Notes under the pieces: model-generated
Seen by the model: the letters and a program-made list of their open reading frames with translations, nothing else
What the model was told of the DNA's origin: nothing
The model's database searches: none
Origin: Multifurca ochricompacta
Lineage: Eukaryota; Basidiomycota; Agaricomycetes; Russulales; Russulaceae
Length of the DNA stretch: 64,000 nucleotides
Assembly (NCBI GenBank): GCA_022496185.1
Contig: WTXG01000014.1
Coordinates: 310,001-374,000, forward strand
Reading direction: 5' to 3'
Made by a program: the position numbers and the translations under genes
Shown: one piece after another, positions 47,934 through 59,688 of the stretch
Numbering within the stretch: position 1 is the stretch's first letter
How the letters are laid out: each line of letters starts with the position of its first letter

Positions 47934-49835
47934 AAATAATAGTGGGTAGGTACTGCGCGCGTTCTACAGCCCTGCCCTGCCCTGCCCTACGGACACGAAC
48001 GCGGACACGGACACGGCCATTAGCCAGGTTCTGACATTGACATCAGTTCCTCATCGCCATACACCCGGTTTAAAGAGCCTTTACTTTGCCTCGTGTTGGT
48101 TATCCCCCAGGCCAGGTAAATAGAGAGCCACTGGAATTATTGCCCATCACCATCCATCACATCCACTTTGATCACTCGCTCGGAAGAATTCAAATTGACT
48201 TTTGCTTAGACGCACATCACATGCGGCGCCAACAATAACTTGAGGCCGACCTGCGCGGCGGCGCCTGGTCCCTAAAACAGAACGGCAACGCGATCTGTGT
48301 ATGTTGATCGGTTCACAGTCCCCGCGGATCTCGCTATTTTCCCAGGAGATATACATACCAAGTATGGAAATATGGAGACATAAGCGGTGGCCATATCTCT
48401 CTCTTAACGAACGCGACGCGACGACAACGACAAACTTGATCCATCTCCATGATCATCGATTTCACTTTAACTATCACATTATCTACTATAAATCCAATCC
48501 AGAACCAGAACTAGAATCAGAACTAGATAGAACCAGAAAGAACTAGAACTAGAAGGAGAAGGAGAAGGAGAAGGAGAAGACCAAAACGAATACTTTCCTT
48601 TTTTTGACTTGACTTGACTTGGTTGGAAATATAAAATAAAATAAAAATATACTTCCCCTCGCCTCGCACCTCTTCCTTCCATTCTTTCTTCTTCCTTTTC
48701 GTTTGTACCCGCTCATTTCAGTTCGCCTGCTTCCTCTTTGGTTGATTATCCTCCCTCGGCCCGAGCCCCTTTGCCTTCCCTTTGCCTCTTGCCTCTTGCA
48801 TTGCCTTTCCCTTTCCCTCTCCCTTTCCCTTTGCCGCTCCGCCTTTGCCCTGCCCCGCCTGTGGCCGCGGCGGTCATGACTGACCATACATGACCCATCA
48901 ATATCGGAATCGGAACCCCAAGAGCTCAGTCGCGTTCCCTTCGCGTAAGCGTCTATCCAATGGCACCGCTTCTTTACAAATAGTCTCCCGATGGACAGGT
49001 GGGTTTTGTAATAAAAATAAAAATAAAAATAAATCACTACCTGCGTGCGTGTCGTGTCTAAGATGATGATGATGGATGATTATTATCGATAAAACTAAAA
49101 CAGACCAAAACCTGTTGGCTTTTTGCAACCATTTCACTCGATCCGGTTGCCATGCCACGCCCACTCGTCGCAACACCACGTGCTTGTCTGTCCCTTGCCG
49201 CACCCTTTTCTCACGAAGATTTTCGAGTCTAGACAGGTGTCGTTGCAAGCGACCAAGCGACCAAGAAACCCCCCACCCCCGCCTGGTAGAGAACGACCTA
49301 GAGCCACTCTGTCCCTTGTCTCTCTGTCTTTTCCGCGCTCTGCGGCTTGGGGTCATCCATTTGGTAAGCGTATATTTCAAACAGTTAATCCTAACAATTC
49401 CGGAAATTCACGCCGACTTGCGTGCGGTGCGGATGCGGATGCTCTTTTGAAACTTTTCTAGCCCCTGTTCTGCCGACACCTCAATTTATTATTATATTAT
49501 TATATTATATTATATTAATAATAATAGAGATGAAAAAGAATTACTTCGGCCCGTGCCGGAGTCAGTTGTGGCTGATCGAATATATGTTTAGCTGACTGAT
49601 GACTAAATTAGATCAATCTCAAACAAACTAAAAACTAAAACCAAAACTAAAACTAAAAAAACTAAATTAAATCTAAACCACAACCACACCCACAACCACA
49701 CCTTACACCCACACCACCACCAAATGGTTTAAATTTGATCTTATCTTAGAAAGGAAGCATTTTCCAGTTCCCAGTTCCCAGTTCCCAGTACCCTGTACCC
49801 TGTTACCCCTGCCCTTCTCTGTCTGCCCTGTCTGC

Positions 49836-49900
49836 TATATTGCATTATATTGCATTGCATTGTATTGATTGTATTGTATTGATTGTATTGTATTGTATTT
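49836..49900 (+). repeat. TATTG pentamer array
   Basis: A run of TATTG and closely related TGCAT/GATTG units across 65 bases, imperfect. Confidence 0.85.
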
Positions 49901-50192
49901 GTAAAACGTGGGCGAGGGGCGATGACTATTGCTGTCGCTGGGCTGGCGAATTGCGCACTTCTCCGATATTGATAGATACCTCAGTTGGATGTCTCGAACC
50001 TCTCCGTTCAAAAATCTGAGCCGACCTCCTTGATCATGACGGCCGAACACCTCCCCCCTCCCCTCTCGCTTACCGTCAAATACAATTCATAGTTCAAACC
50101 TTACCTTCACATCATGAACAATACGAGGGTGCTTTGCACTTTTACTCACAACCATATTTCTGATTCGCCGCAGCAAAAAAAAAAAATACCCC

Positions 50193-50199
50193 TATAAAA
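50193..50199 (+). promoter_or_regulatory. TATA box candidate inside the gene-free block
   Basis: TATAAAA is followed about 20 bases later by a CT-rich start-like tract (GTACTCTCTCTCTCGAC) and then a possible intron end (TTATTCCAG at about 50310). The pattern equals that of real promoters in this window, but no coding frame follows that I recognise. Confidence 0.35.
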
Positions 50200-51981
50200 T
50201 CCCAACTTGGTGGTACTCTCTCTCTCGACTACCACAGCCACACGGCGTGTTTTTGTGCCCTCGTCGCGACAGCTCAGCGTCTATCAAATTTATTTTTTTT
50301 ACGCATTATTCCAGGCGGGCCCCATGTTCCAATATGTATGCTTCACCACGGCACCATGTCGAACCAATATGGAAGTACATTTCTTGCATCTGGCGCGTTT
50401 TTGCGCTCGGCTATTGCAGTGCCGAATTACCAACCGCCAGGCCCTGCAGTGGTCTCGACCGGCGTCGAGACTGTTCGGCTGTCGGCAGTTTGAGCAATCG
50501 ATCACTCACCCACAGATGCTCATGATCATGCCTATGGTTAGGTTAGCGTTGGCACCTGTCGGCCGTTAACGCTGAACTATGGAGGCACGGACATATGGAA
50601 TTCCAAGCCGAACCCAATCATAAACAAACCACAAGTCGGCCGTATTACCGAGAGCCAAGCCGCATTAACCGCGAGAGGTTATTGAATGACTGACTCTTAG
50701 GCGGCGAACCAAGCTGTCTTCTGGATCGGAAACGGCGCGCTCCCGATCCTACACACAACAATCACAATGGATCACAGGTGTTGTGTTGGGGGCATGCCAC
50801 TCTGCCTTTTTTCTTTTTTTCTTTCTGTCCCGTATTGGATTCGGCACCGGCCGGCCGAACAACTCACCACGCCCCAGGTACATCCATACCTCTCTCCTCT
50901 GCTCGGTTGGCCTGGCAAAGTTGGCAAGCCAGAGAATGTTTGTTGCTTCACTTGGTGGGCCCGTACCCTCTTAAAACTATCAGAACTGCGGATCATTGCA
51001 TAATGCTAATGGCAATGTTTCGCAACACTTGCTGCGAAGCAAGGCTGATTCCGGGCCTGGACCGCGTGTATGCCCTTGGTCGTAACCCCGATACCAAACC
51101 AGCATACAGTCCGCGACTGGATTCTCTTTGGTATATTTCGCGCTACGTGAGCTTGCACGCAAACGAGGGGCCTTGTTACGCGAAGATTCGCAATAAATGC
51201 ACGACGCGCCACACATTTGTGAATGTAAAGGGAATTCGGGGTCGAAAGTCGGCAGCTCATTCCACTCCACTTGAATCAGAAATCAGACACAAGCACCATC
51301 CGGGTGGTTTTGAACGGGCTCGAGGTCATCGTTTTTTACTAACAAAATAAAAAAAGGTTGTTTTCCCCTTTTCCAGCTTCTTCTATTAATGTCCGCTCTC
51401 TGCACCCGCAAGGAGATATCCAAGTCATATCAAAATACAGCTCCATATCCAGCCAACTTTACACGGCCGTAGATTCGATAGCTCCGGTGCCCCTCGTTCC
51501 AGGGGATGGGGGTCGCCGCACAATCGCCACTGACCTGACCTACTCTCCTCTTAATTTAGAATAGGAATAGAACAATAACCTGGCACAGTTGAGGTCGTGC
51601 TCTGCGTTCACTCTCATATTGTCTAATTGTCGGCTAGCATTGCGCGTCCTTCTGCCGGTACATCCAAGCTCGTCCGCTACGTTGATTCACTGTTCCCCCA
51701 TCCTCCCCTCCCTACAGTTCAGGGGTTGTCACGCCACCGGCAACCCACTCCACACAAGGTCACGTTTACCACCATCACACCCTTCGACTTTACCCGAGAG
51801 AGCGCATGTCGGGTCTTTATGGGGTTGTATGGTATTGAACATATGGCGCCAATGTGATTAAAGCCTCATCCGCAATGGAGTCGATCCAGTCAATATGCCA
51901 GAAAGAAATTCAATGGGTTCGACCTGTTTCATCATTATTATGCTTCGTCCTCGTCTCGGCGCCATTAGCCGGGGGGGAGTA

Positions 51982-52003
51982 GAAGTGAAGTGAAGTGAAG
52001 TAG
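51982..52003 (+). repeat. GAAGT pentamer repeat
   Basis: Four GAAGT units in tandem. Confidence 0.85.
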
Positions 52004-54943
52004 ATAAGAAAGCAGGCACCAGCACTCACATCAAAATCAAAAAGTCGCATGCCAGCCTCAAGTTTTGCGGAATCAACTCTGTCCACCAGGCTTCCAGGCT
52101 GCAACCGCCTCCGATCCGTTTCCTGGTTTGTCCGGCTTAACCGGTCCTCGACATACATACATACACCCGCGGAGTAGAGACGATTTGAGAGCGGAACAGG
52201 TTGAAAGTGGAACGATACCGAGCGTCTTTCGCTTTCGTTTTCGTTTCCGTTTTCTTTCCCTTCCCCCCCTTCCTCCCGCTCTCCCGACCGATTATATTAT
52301 TAGTTATGTAGGGTTGCGGGTGCGCGGAACCAATCCCCACATGAAAAGTCAGATCCTAATCTGAGATAGCCTCCCCCCTCGTTGGGAGGGGAAGGGAGGG
52401 GTGTGGAAAGGGGAGGTACTTTCTGTTGCCGCCACCGCCGCCGCCGCTACTGCGCAAAGAGAAATCCGGTGCCTATCACCTGAGCAGGCGGAGATCTAAG
52501 TCCAGCCTCAGCCTCAGCGGCTCTGCTCACTCATGAGGTGGGTTTGGTAAAACACAAGACAGGAGCATCTTCTGAGTTGAGTTTGAGTTCTGAATTCTGA
52601 GTTGGATTGAAATTTGAAACGGCTCTCCTGTTGCCTGTCGTTTGTTTTGTTCGTCCCTTTTCCCTTTCCCTTTTCCAGAGCAACAGGTACCCCCCCCTGG
52701 TAGTGGGGTGGGGTGGCCACGAAGTGGGACGAAAACTTGAGGTGGCGACAGAAGTTTAATTTGTGAGAAACGAAAGGAAACAGAAGGAAAAAAAGATGGT
52801 TATTGTACAGGCACCAGAGACACGTTCACCTAAGGTCAATTTGATGTCAAAGAATCATGGCCAAGCACACAAGGGTAGGACGCCAGCACACCAAGCGCAT
52901 CTAGCTCACACCGTGGAGGGTCATGAGGCCCTGAGATTCTGACTGATAAGTAACTCGTGACCAGGTGTGCGAAGTAAGACGGCGCCGAGAGTCATACTTA
53001 CGTCTTCAAAAAAGAGTGAAAAGATGTAGAAGTACACTCACGAGAGCATCCAAGACATGAAAATATGGGGTGACAAGTAGATGGACACGCTGTCTTCGAA
53101 GCTCTTGGAAATGTATTGCAGTTCTGTGTTAGTAGTAACAACGAGGTTCGGTTGGTCGGCGTCTGTAAGTAAGTTTGGTTTTGGATCCCCAAGTTTGATC
53201 TCCAAAGCGAAGCGAGCGATAAAGATGACTAAATTCGAGTCATTTGGGCGGCTCACCTGAACAGCAAAGCAAAGAGGAAGTAAAGTACAATCCGAGAGCG
53301 AGCGCCCCCTGTTACCCTGTTACTACTCTCATGATGATGCCCCTCACACCGGAACCCGTTCTTCTCGGAAGTGTTAACTCGTCCTCGGACGTCCGAAGTT
53401 ACATCTGCTTCATTCGATGTGCACGGTTAGTCTATGTTTCTTCTGCCTTTACTTTATCAAAGTTCCTACTTATTCTAACGGCAAACCAGACTAATTATAG
53501 ACATCAACTAAGAAGCTGTTCCCCGGCGAGATACGATACGGATGATGTGCATCGTGTGCCCACCTGCATTATGTCTAGGCTATGCTATATTGAGAGAGCA
53601 GTCTCTTGCTCCTACTCAGGTCTCCTAGTCTGAATTATCTCTGTTCTCATCCTTCTGTATGTGCCCCATTTTTCGATCGCAAGCCTAGTCTGCTCACACA
53701 GTACCATTTCTATTGTACTATATTAATACACCGGCAAGTATTTCAACTTTGCCGACCAAAAAGTACCGAGATTTTGAGGCCACATCCTCCTCCGGGCATT
53801 TTCTGTTGAGCATCTCGGTCCGTGTCTGCTTCGTCTTCTACTTCTACAAACACCTTGCCTCCATGTTACTTTTCTAGTCTCTATCTTACGCTGACTTCAC
53901 ACTGATCTTTCTTTTCTCCTTGGCATTTCCCCTTATTGTTCCCGGCTTGCACAAGTGCTATCCGATAATCGGCACGTTGCCACATCCGAAACAACATGAC
54001 ACGACACCCCCTCCCTGCACACACAATTGACGCTCTTCTCGTGCCGTACGATCCGACGTGTTGGAGAGTGGAGTGGTGGCGAAGGGGTATTTCAGTTCTA
54101 CTGGGCTTCCCACTCCACTCTCGGATAAATAAATAACACAGTCCCATCATCAACCAATGGCTCATGCAATTCTTTGCCATACATTGAATTGTAATGGGTC
54201 CATTCAATCTGTGTTCTTCCCACCCCCCACACAGACATCGAACTACTTTCCCCGGTTGTTCTCCGAGGGTGCCAGCACACCCATTTTTCTTTATGCGCAA
54301 ATCTCAATTTCACGGATCGCCAATCTGGCTAATTTACTGGTGGCGCCCGCTGTCTATAGGATGTAGCTACCATCCCCTCTGGGGATATCATTTTTTTATT
54401 TTGTCTTTCATCTCACCGCTTTTGCCCAAGTCTTAAAACTGAAGATGTCACCCATCATTTAACGTCTCGACGACGCTTGCACTTCACGCGACATTGCACT
54501 ACAATGCCCGCACACCTTACCAAAGCACTGGTGCCTCATACCCATCGAGCTTTTTTTGCCTATCTCCTGGTCACCTCCACATGCAAATAAGGTCTTTTTT
54601 ACACGATTGATGTCGTTCATCGACAAGGGCATGCTTGCATGCGCTTCCCTGTCGTCTTCGCTGCTTCGCTATGTGCTCTGCTTGGGCTATCTTGCCTCCC
54701 CCTCTCAGAAGACCCGGTGCCTTGTGATGTGATGGCGCAGATTCAAAGCCTCTTCCCCACAAGAAATACCCTGCTACGCCCAGTGGACAGTCATGTGAAC
54801 AACCCGTGTTGACTGTGTAGTACTACTTTCCCTTTCCGCGCGCGCGGCAACCTCCTGCTAATGAGCAGCTACTACGTATAACCAGCCGTCTTGATTCTGT
54901 GTAAAGCTGTCAGCACCTGACGTTCGGTATCGGTATCGATGTG

Positions 54944-54960
54944 CCCCCCCCCCCCCCCCC
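54944..54960 (+). repeat. 17-base C homopolymer
   Basis: Seventeen consecutive C, the longest homopolymer in the window; its exact length is likely to be unreliable. Confidence 0.9.
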
Positions 54961-56188
54961 TCCTATCTGCACTCGTTCTGCTTTGACTTTTACTTCAATT
55001 CGATGCTTGCCGGTTGACGTGCTTGCTTGTAATTATTACACGTCATGAAGCTGATAAGGACCGCCGATTGTGGGAATCCGGTTGCTGGCCCATCGTCGAC
55101 AGGGTGGCTTAGTCTGGTCTGGTTCTCGGTCTCAGTATCCGTTTTTTTTTTCGAAACGGCCGGTGTCAACACCACTGGTGAGTCAAACGTCAGTCATCAT
55201 TACTTCATTCAAATGAAATCAACTCTCGGCTCACCTGCTGTCACATAAAATGAGGCATCATCCTGTCCAACCGCCTCGGAGCAACGAGGTCTCTATTCAA
55301 TTCGTTTCTCGTGTGGCGTGAGAGACACTCTGGCGGAGTTTTGGAATGGAAGGGCGCATATCCAAGTGTTTTGGGTATCTTTTTTTCAGTGTAGCGACAT
55401 TTCCCTCTCCTTCTCAGCTCAGAGCTTGGCTCGCTTGGACCTCTTGATCTTTTTTTTTTTACCTCTGCCCACAAGTCGTTGTCTCGTCTCTAAAAGATCA
55501 AGATGGACAAAGTGATCAAATACATCACAGTAATGGCCATGGGGACTTGGTAACCAACATGCGCGAATTGCGGGTTGCTGTACTTCAAGTTAAGGCTAGA
55601 AATCGCCACTACCCACATTACAATGGTTGCAATGTCATCGATGCATGATTCTGGACTTCTTGTTTACGGCAGCAATACATTAAGTTGACGGTGTCAAGTA
55701 TGGATTCATAAATGAGGGTGGTCGCAACCCTACCCGTTGCTGATTATTATTCAATGCCTAGATCAAGGGTTCACATCAAAATAGGGTGGATGGGGGAATA
55801 GAACATTTGAGGTGCAACCAAGAAAGAGATGAAAAACAAAACTAAACACGGTTCATAGCAGAAGATTGGGACTGTACAAAAACGTACACGTGCAAAGCTT
55901 TATGAAGCGTTAAATGAACGATGGTAAATTTGGGAGAGCGTTAATGAAAGAGAACACATGTCCGTGAGTCTGATAGCCAAGCGAGATACAAGACGAGGTA
56001 TGTTATAAACAAGTGTGCGAATAGATGCAGAATAAAGTCATTTTGGATTGTCCATCCGTGGCCCAAGAGGTAACGAGAAAGTGGTGGGTAAAATTTAAAG
56101 GGGCATGACCACTTTAATCCATCCGAAAGACACAAGAGCAGGTGCACGGATATGAATATAAGGTGCGGGTCCAAACAATCATTTATTT

Positions 56189-57821
56189 TCAAACCCGTTT
56201 CAAGGTGGCGCTGGCGATGTTCGACGGTCGTCTCCAGAACTTCCACCGTAACGAGCGATTACCTTGCATGCGGTTCTTGGGGGATGCATGACGGTATGAT
56301 GCATCCTCCTCCGATTCAGGTGGCGTTGGCAAGGCACTGATACTGAGATGCGAAGGGAGGGTCGCATCGTTTGATGATGGCGTGTATGATACACGGGAGT
56401 CGAGGGGCACTGCGGGTGGTGTGGCGGGAGGTGATTGCGGCAGAGGCGGCGGTGCGGCGACAATGATGTCTGCAGCGCCAGAAAGCCACGCATGGGGCGA
56501 TGACTCATCATCGAGACAACCACTGAGGAGGACATCTGCGACAGTCCAATTAATGTTTAAATTTGGAGGTGTGGCGATGGGCTCGGCAAATGAAGCCGAT
56601 TCTAGTAGGCATGTGCGGGCAGGCTCGAGTCCATCCGTAATTTTGATCTCCGAACTAGGCGGAAACGAAAAGGAGAGAAGGAAGGCTTCAATACTGTGTA
56701 AAACGCGATTTGCGACCGAGTTCCGTGGGCGGGGATGAAGTAAGTGGACAAGATGGGGTTTAATCAGCGGGCCCTGTGAAAAGGGTGTACCTGTAACGAG
56801 GCTGTTAAGGGAGTCCCTAGAACCGAGAGGTGGGGTGGGAGGCATCGAATAAAAAGACATGCGCTTGAACATAGAACTTCGGCGGGAATCGGGTGATCGT
56901 GTCGAGGCGACAGGGGATGGGGGAGTAGGAGCCACGAGAAAGGGTCGGCTGATTGTTGTCACTAGAATGGCTTGCTTAAGGAGGGATTTGTCGGAGATGT
57001 CAGCGGGAAGGTAGTTGATGAGGGCGTCAAACGGGCGCTGGGAAGGATCAGGTGACGGAAGAGCCTGCCCGGAACGGTGAGTACGCTTGTTCAGGAAGCG
57101 GAGCTTGCCCATGGAGGAGATCGTGGGAACGAAAGACGTTGTGGAATCGAGTTGTGAAGTTGAGGAAGTTGAGGAAACAGATGGCGGATTGCTGTTGGAG
57201 AGCCGGTGAAGGACCTTTAGGGGAGGAGTGAGGACACCAAAACACTCTTGGTCACACTCGGCGAGTTCTCTCACACCAATCCCACCCACTCTACGCCATA
57301 CACGTGCGACACGTTCAGCCCATTCCAAAGTGTTTACAAAGCGAATGGCGCCTGCTTGCTCCAAACCAAGTGGTTCTGTGAGATGAAGGATGCGGACTGC
57401 GGGTTGTACCTTGGGGGGGATTGTAGGAGGTTGATGCGATGCGATGATGAGAAGGGAGAATGCAAGTCGTTCTGAATTCAATAAAGGTGCAAGGTCTTTT
57501 GGGCCTGGGACTACAAGGTGAAAGAGGAAAGAGTGGGGCTACATTGAGAGAGGGAGAGGTAGGAGTCGGGTAAAAAAAAAAAGGATACTAACCACCGATG
57601 ACAAGGATGACATCTCGTCTAGGTTGTGAGGTGGAGGCGGTGTGATAAAGACGTTCGGAGCTGAGGACGACAGGATCCCGCTGGTGGAAAATGGAATTAG
57701 AGAAGGGATCAATGGGAAGTTTTGACCAGGGAAATGAATCCGAATTTCGCTTGGATTGAGAGGTAGGTCGATAGGACGATGGTGGGAGGCGACGGGATGA
57801 GAGTGGAATGGTAGTGGTCAT
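56189..57821 (-). CDS. Unknown Ser/Pro-rich protein, two exons
   Basis: Exon 1 (57593-57821; MTTTIPLSSRRLPPSSYRPT) joins exon 2 (56189-57510) through an 82-nt intron, GTTAGT...TTGTAG, restoring VILVIGVPGPKDLAPLL. The first structured part looks like a small alpha/beta unit: RRDVILVIGVPGPKD, ERLAFSLLIIASHQPP, VRILHLTEPLGLEQAGAIRF then WAERVARVWRRVGGIGVREL. The middle has more such segments (RPFDALINYLPADISDKSLL, ILVTTISRPFLV), separated by long Ser/Pro loops, and RVLHSIEAFLLSFSFP; the C-terminus is basic (RWKFWRRPSN). I do not recognise the family; it reads like an Agaricomycete conserved protein, length about 516 residues. Confidence 0.68.
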
Positions 57822-59688
57822 GATGAGAGGGAGTTGAGGGTGAGTTTAAAGAAGGAGGAGCGAGTAGGATGCATATGAGATATGAGGAAGGAGTGGTGGC
57901 AGCATACATCCATATTCACAGTACGTACGTTACGTTAAAACTACCTTCCCCACCCCCCCACGTGGGATAATTGCGTCACAGTCATAGTCATCTCTGTCTC
58001 CGCCTCCACCTCCGCCTCCTCCGCCCACTGCCCTCCCCTCGGCCAAGGAGAGAGGATGATGATGCAATGACACCTATAGCATTTACGAGGGTACTCTTTA
58101 AGTGAGAGTGAGAGCAACAACAACTAGTAGGATAGGAGGTGTGGGATTATCACATCCTCTTGGCAGCCGCGCCCCATCATCTGTAAGAAGCTCAGCTCAT
58201 CATTCTCTCATATCCTAGAGCAATTATATTAACTAAACTAAACAGTGTCGTCCTGCGTCCAACTTCTCGACTTTCCCTGAAGAAGAACAAGGCAGCTATG
58301 CCATCTCCAGTAGCGCTTTTGACAACTCTTTGTTCTACTCCCTTTCTGCGTTCCAAGTGCTTCTCACCTTGGGGGGCATACGACAACATTCGTTTAAGCG
58401 TCTAGGCGAGGGTGCGGTCCTTTCGCGTGTTTATCTAAAGCCTAAAACTAAAAACCACGACGCTTTATTGTCTTGGTAAGCACCGCTCTACGGGCACGCG
58501 GCTAGAGCATTCTCTCAGGTTCGGCTATATACCAACCAGCAACAGCACCACTCGTTGCGTTGCGCACCCTGCCTTGCCTTGCCTTGCCTTGCCTAGACGG
58601 CATGTTCTCCGCCCGCCGGTTAATATCTCTCGTTTCATCCTCACGGCCTTCACACACGTCAAAGAATCATTTTCACACTTGTTCTTAATTCCATTCCGTT
58701 GAAAGAATCTGCTACTCTCGCACTGTACTACTACTACTTGTACATATTGCGTATTCATCATTCCCAAGAACCCAGGCTTCTTTCTCCCTCTTCCTCCACA
58801 CACATACACCGGGGAGATCGCATATGTGGATACCGCCCGTGACCCAAAGACTGTCGCCAACAGGCTGGCTAGCCACCAACACCCCCTTTACATGCACCAG
58901 ACTGCACTCTCCTTGGAGTTGGAGCACTGATCGCCCTGCCCTCGCTTCTCCCACCTTCCACTGCTTCACCGGTCTATTCGGCCGTCGTACCACCGACCAG
59001 AGCTAGGCCCTCTTACCCCACTCTTCCACTCTTTCCTCTCGTTCGTCACTAGTCACCGATTAGCAAGCACTCTTTCGGCCGCCCCCGACCCTTATCCCAA
59101 GATTCAAAAATCCCAGGACGGGAATAGGACGACGGGCCAACTTGGGTCGTGTCTGTCATCAACACACCCTGCTCTACTTGATCGATAGTCCACAGCCGGT
59201 CTCCCGTTGTACGCTTCGATACCCATACCCTTTGTGGTATAGCTTGACAACTTGGAAATGATTATTATTGGTGGTCCTTCGGTCCACGGGCTTTAATCCG
59301 GTTTGGTAGGACCAAGGTTTTGAATCCTCAGGCGTTGATAAAATCAACGACAGCGAAAAAGTTAACCTTCAAATAATTGCGATCACAGGCCGGTCTTTTA
59401 CCGAAATTACGTGCCCTCGCGCCAACCCAGGATCTGGCGGCGCATCAGGCATTAGTTCGACACCTACAGTTTTCACCAGACGGCAGGTTCTTGGCCACTT
59501 CAAGGTTTGTGTGCACCTGTAAGAGGAACACGTGTCATCACATGTAACTTTTTACGATGATCTATACATTATACAAAATACACATGTCCGACGTGATAAA
59601 TGATGTGCTGATGTCCACCCTGTGCGCAGGAGTCCAACTCTGCTACTCTCTTTAAATTACCCCTCTATATCTGGTGAACTGTACTGTC
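57822..59688. other. Intergenic, no gene seen
   Basis: Upstream flank of one - strand gene and 3' flank of another. It contains five CCTTG units (58571-58594) and other pyrimidine-rich tracts; no open frame joins into a gene. Confidence 0.45.

Larger units (their letters stand above)
43397..56188. other. 12.8 kb block without a supportable gene
   Basis: I examined both strands for conserved blocks, splice-joined frames and RNA genes and found none. Open frames are short, often lie in low-complexity sequence, and fail to connect. The block is not AT-rich and shows no LTR or transposase. It contains many short tandem repeats (listed separately), a 17-base C run and a promoter-like site. It may be long regulatory DNA, non-coding transcripts or divergent genes beyond my recognition. 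Confidence 0.5.

Noticed and set aside
48549..49380. Long overlapping Arg/Glu-rich frames on the - strand
   Set aside because: They come from pyrimidine-rich repeats (CTTCC, CCCTTTGC units) and a GGAGAA array; no domain, no splice continuity.
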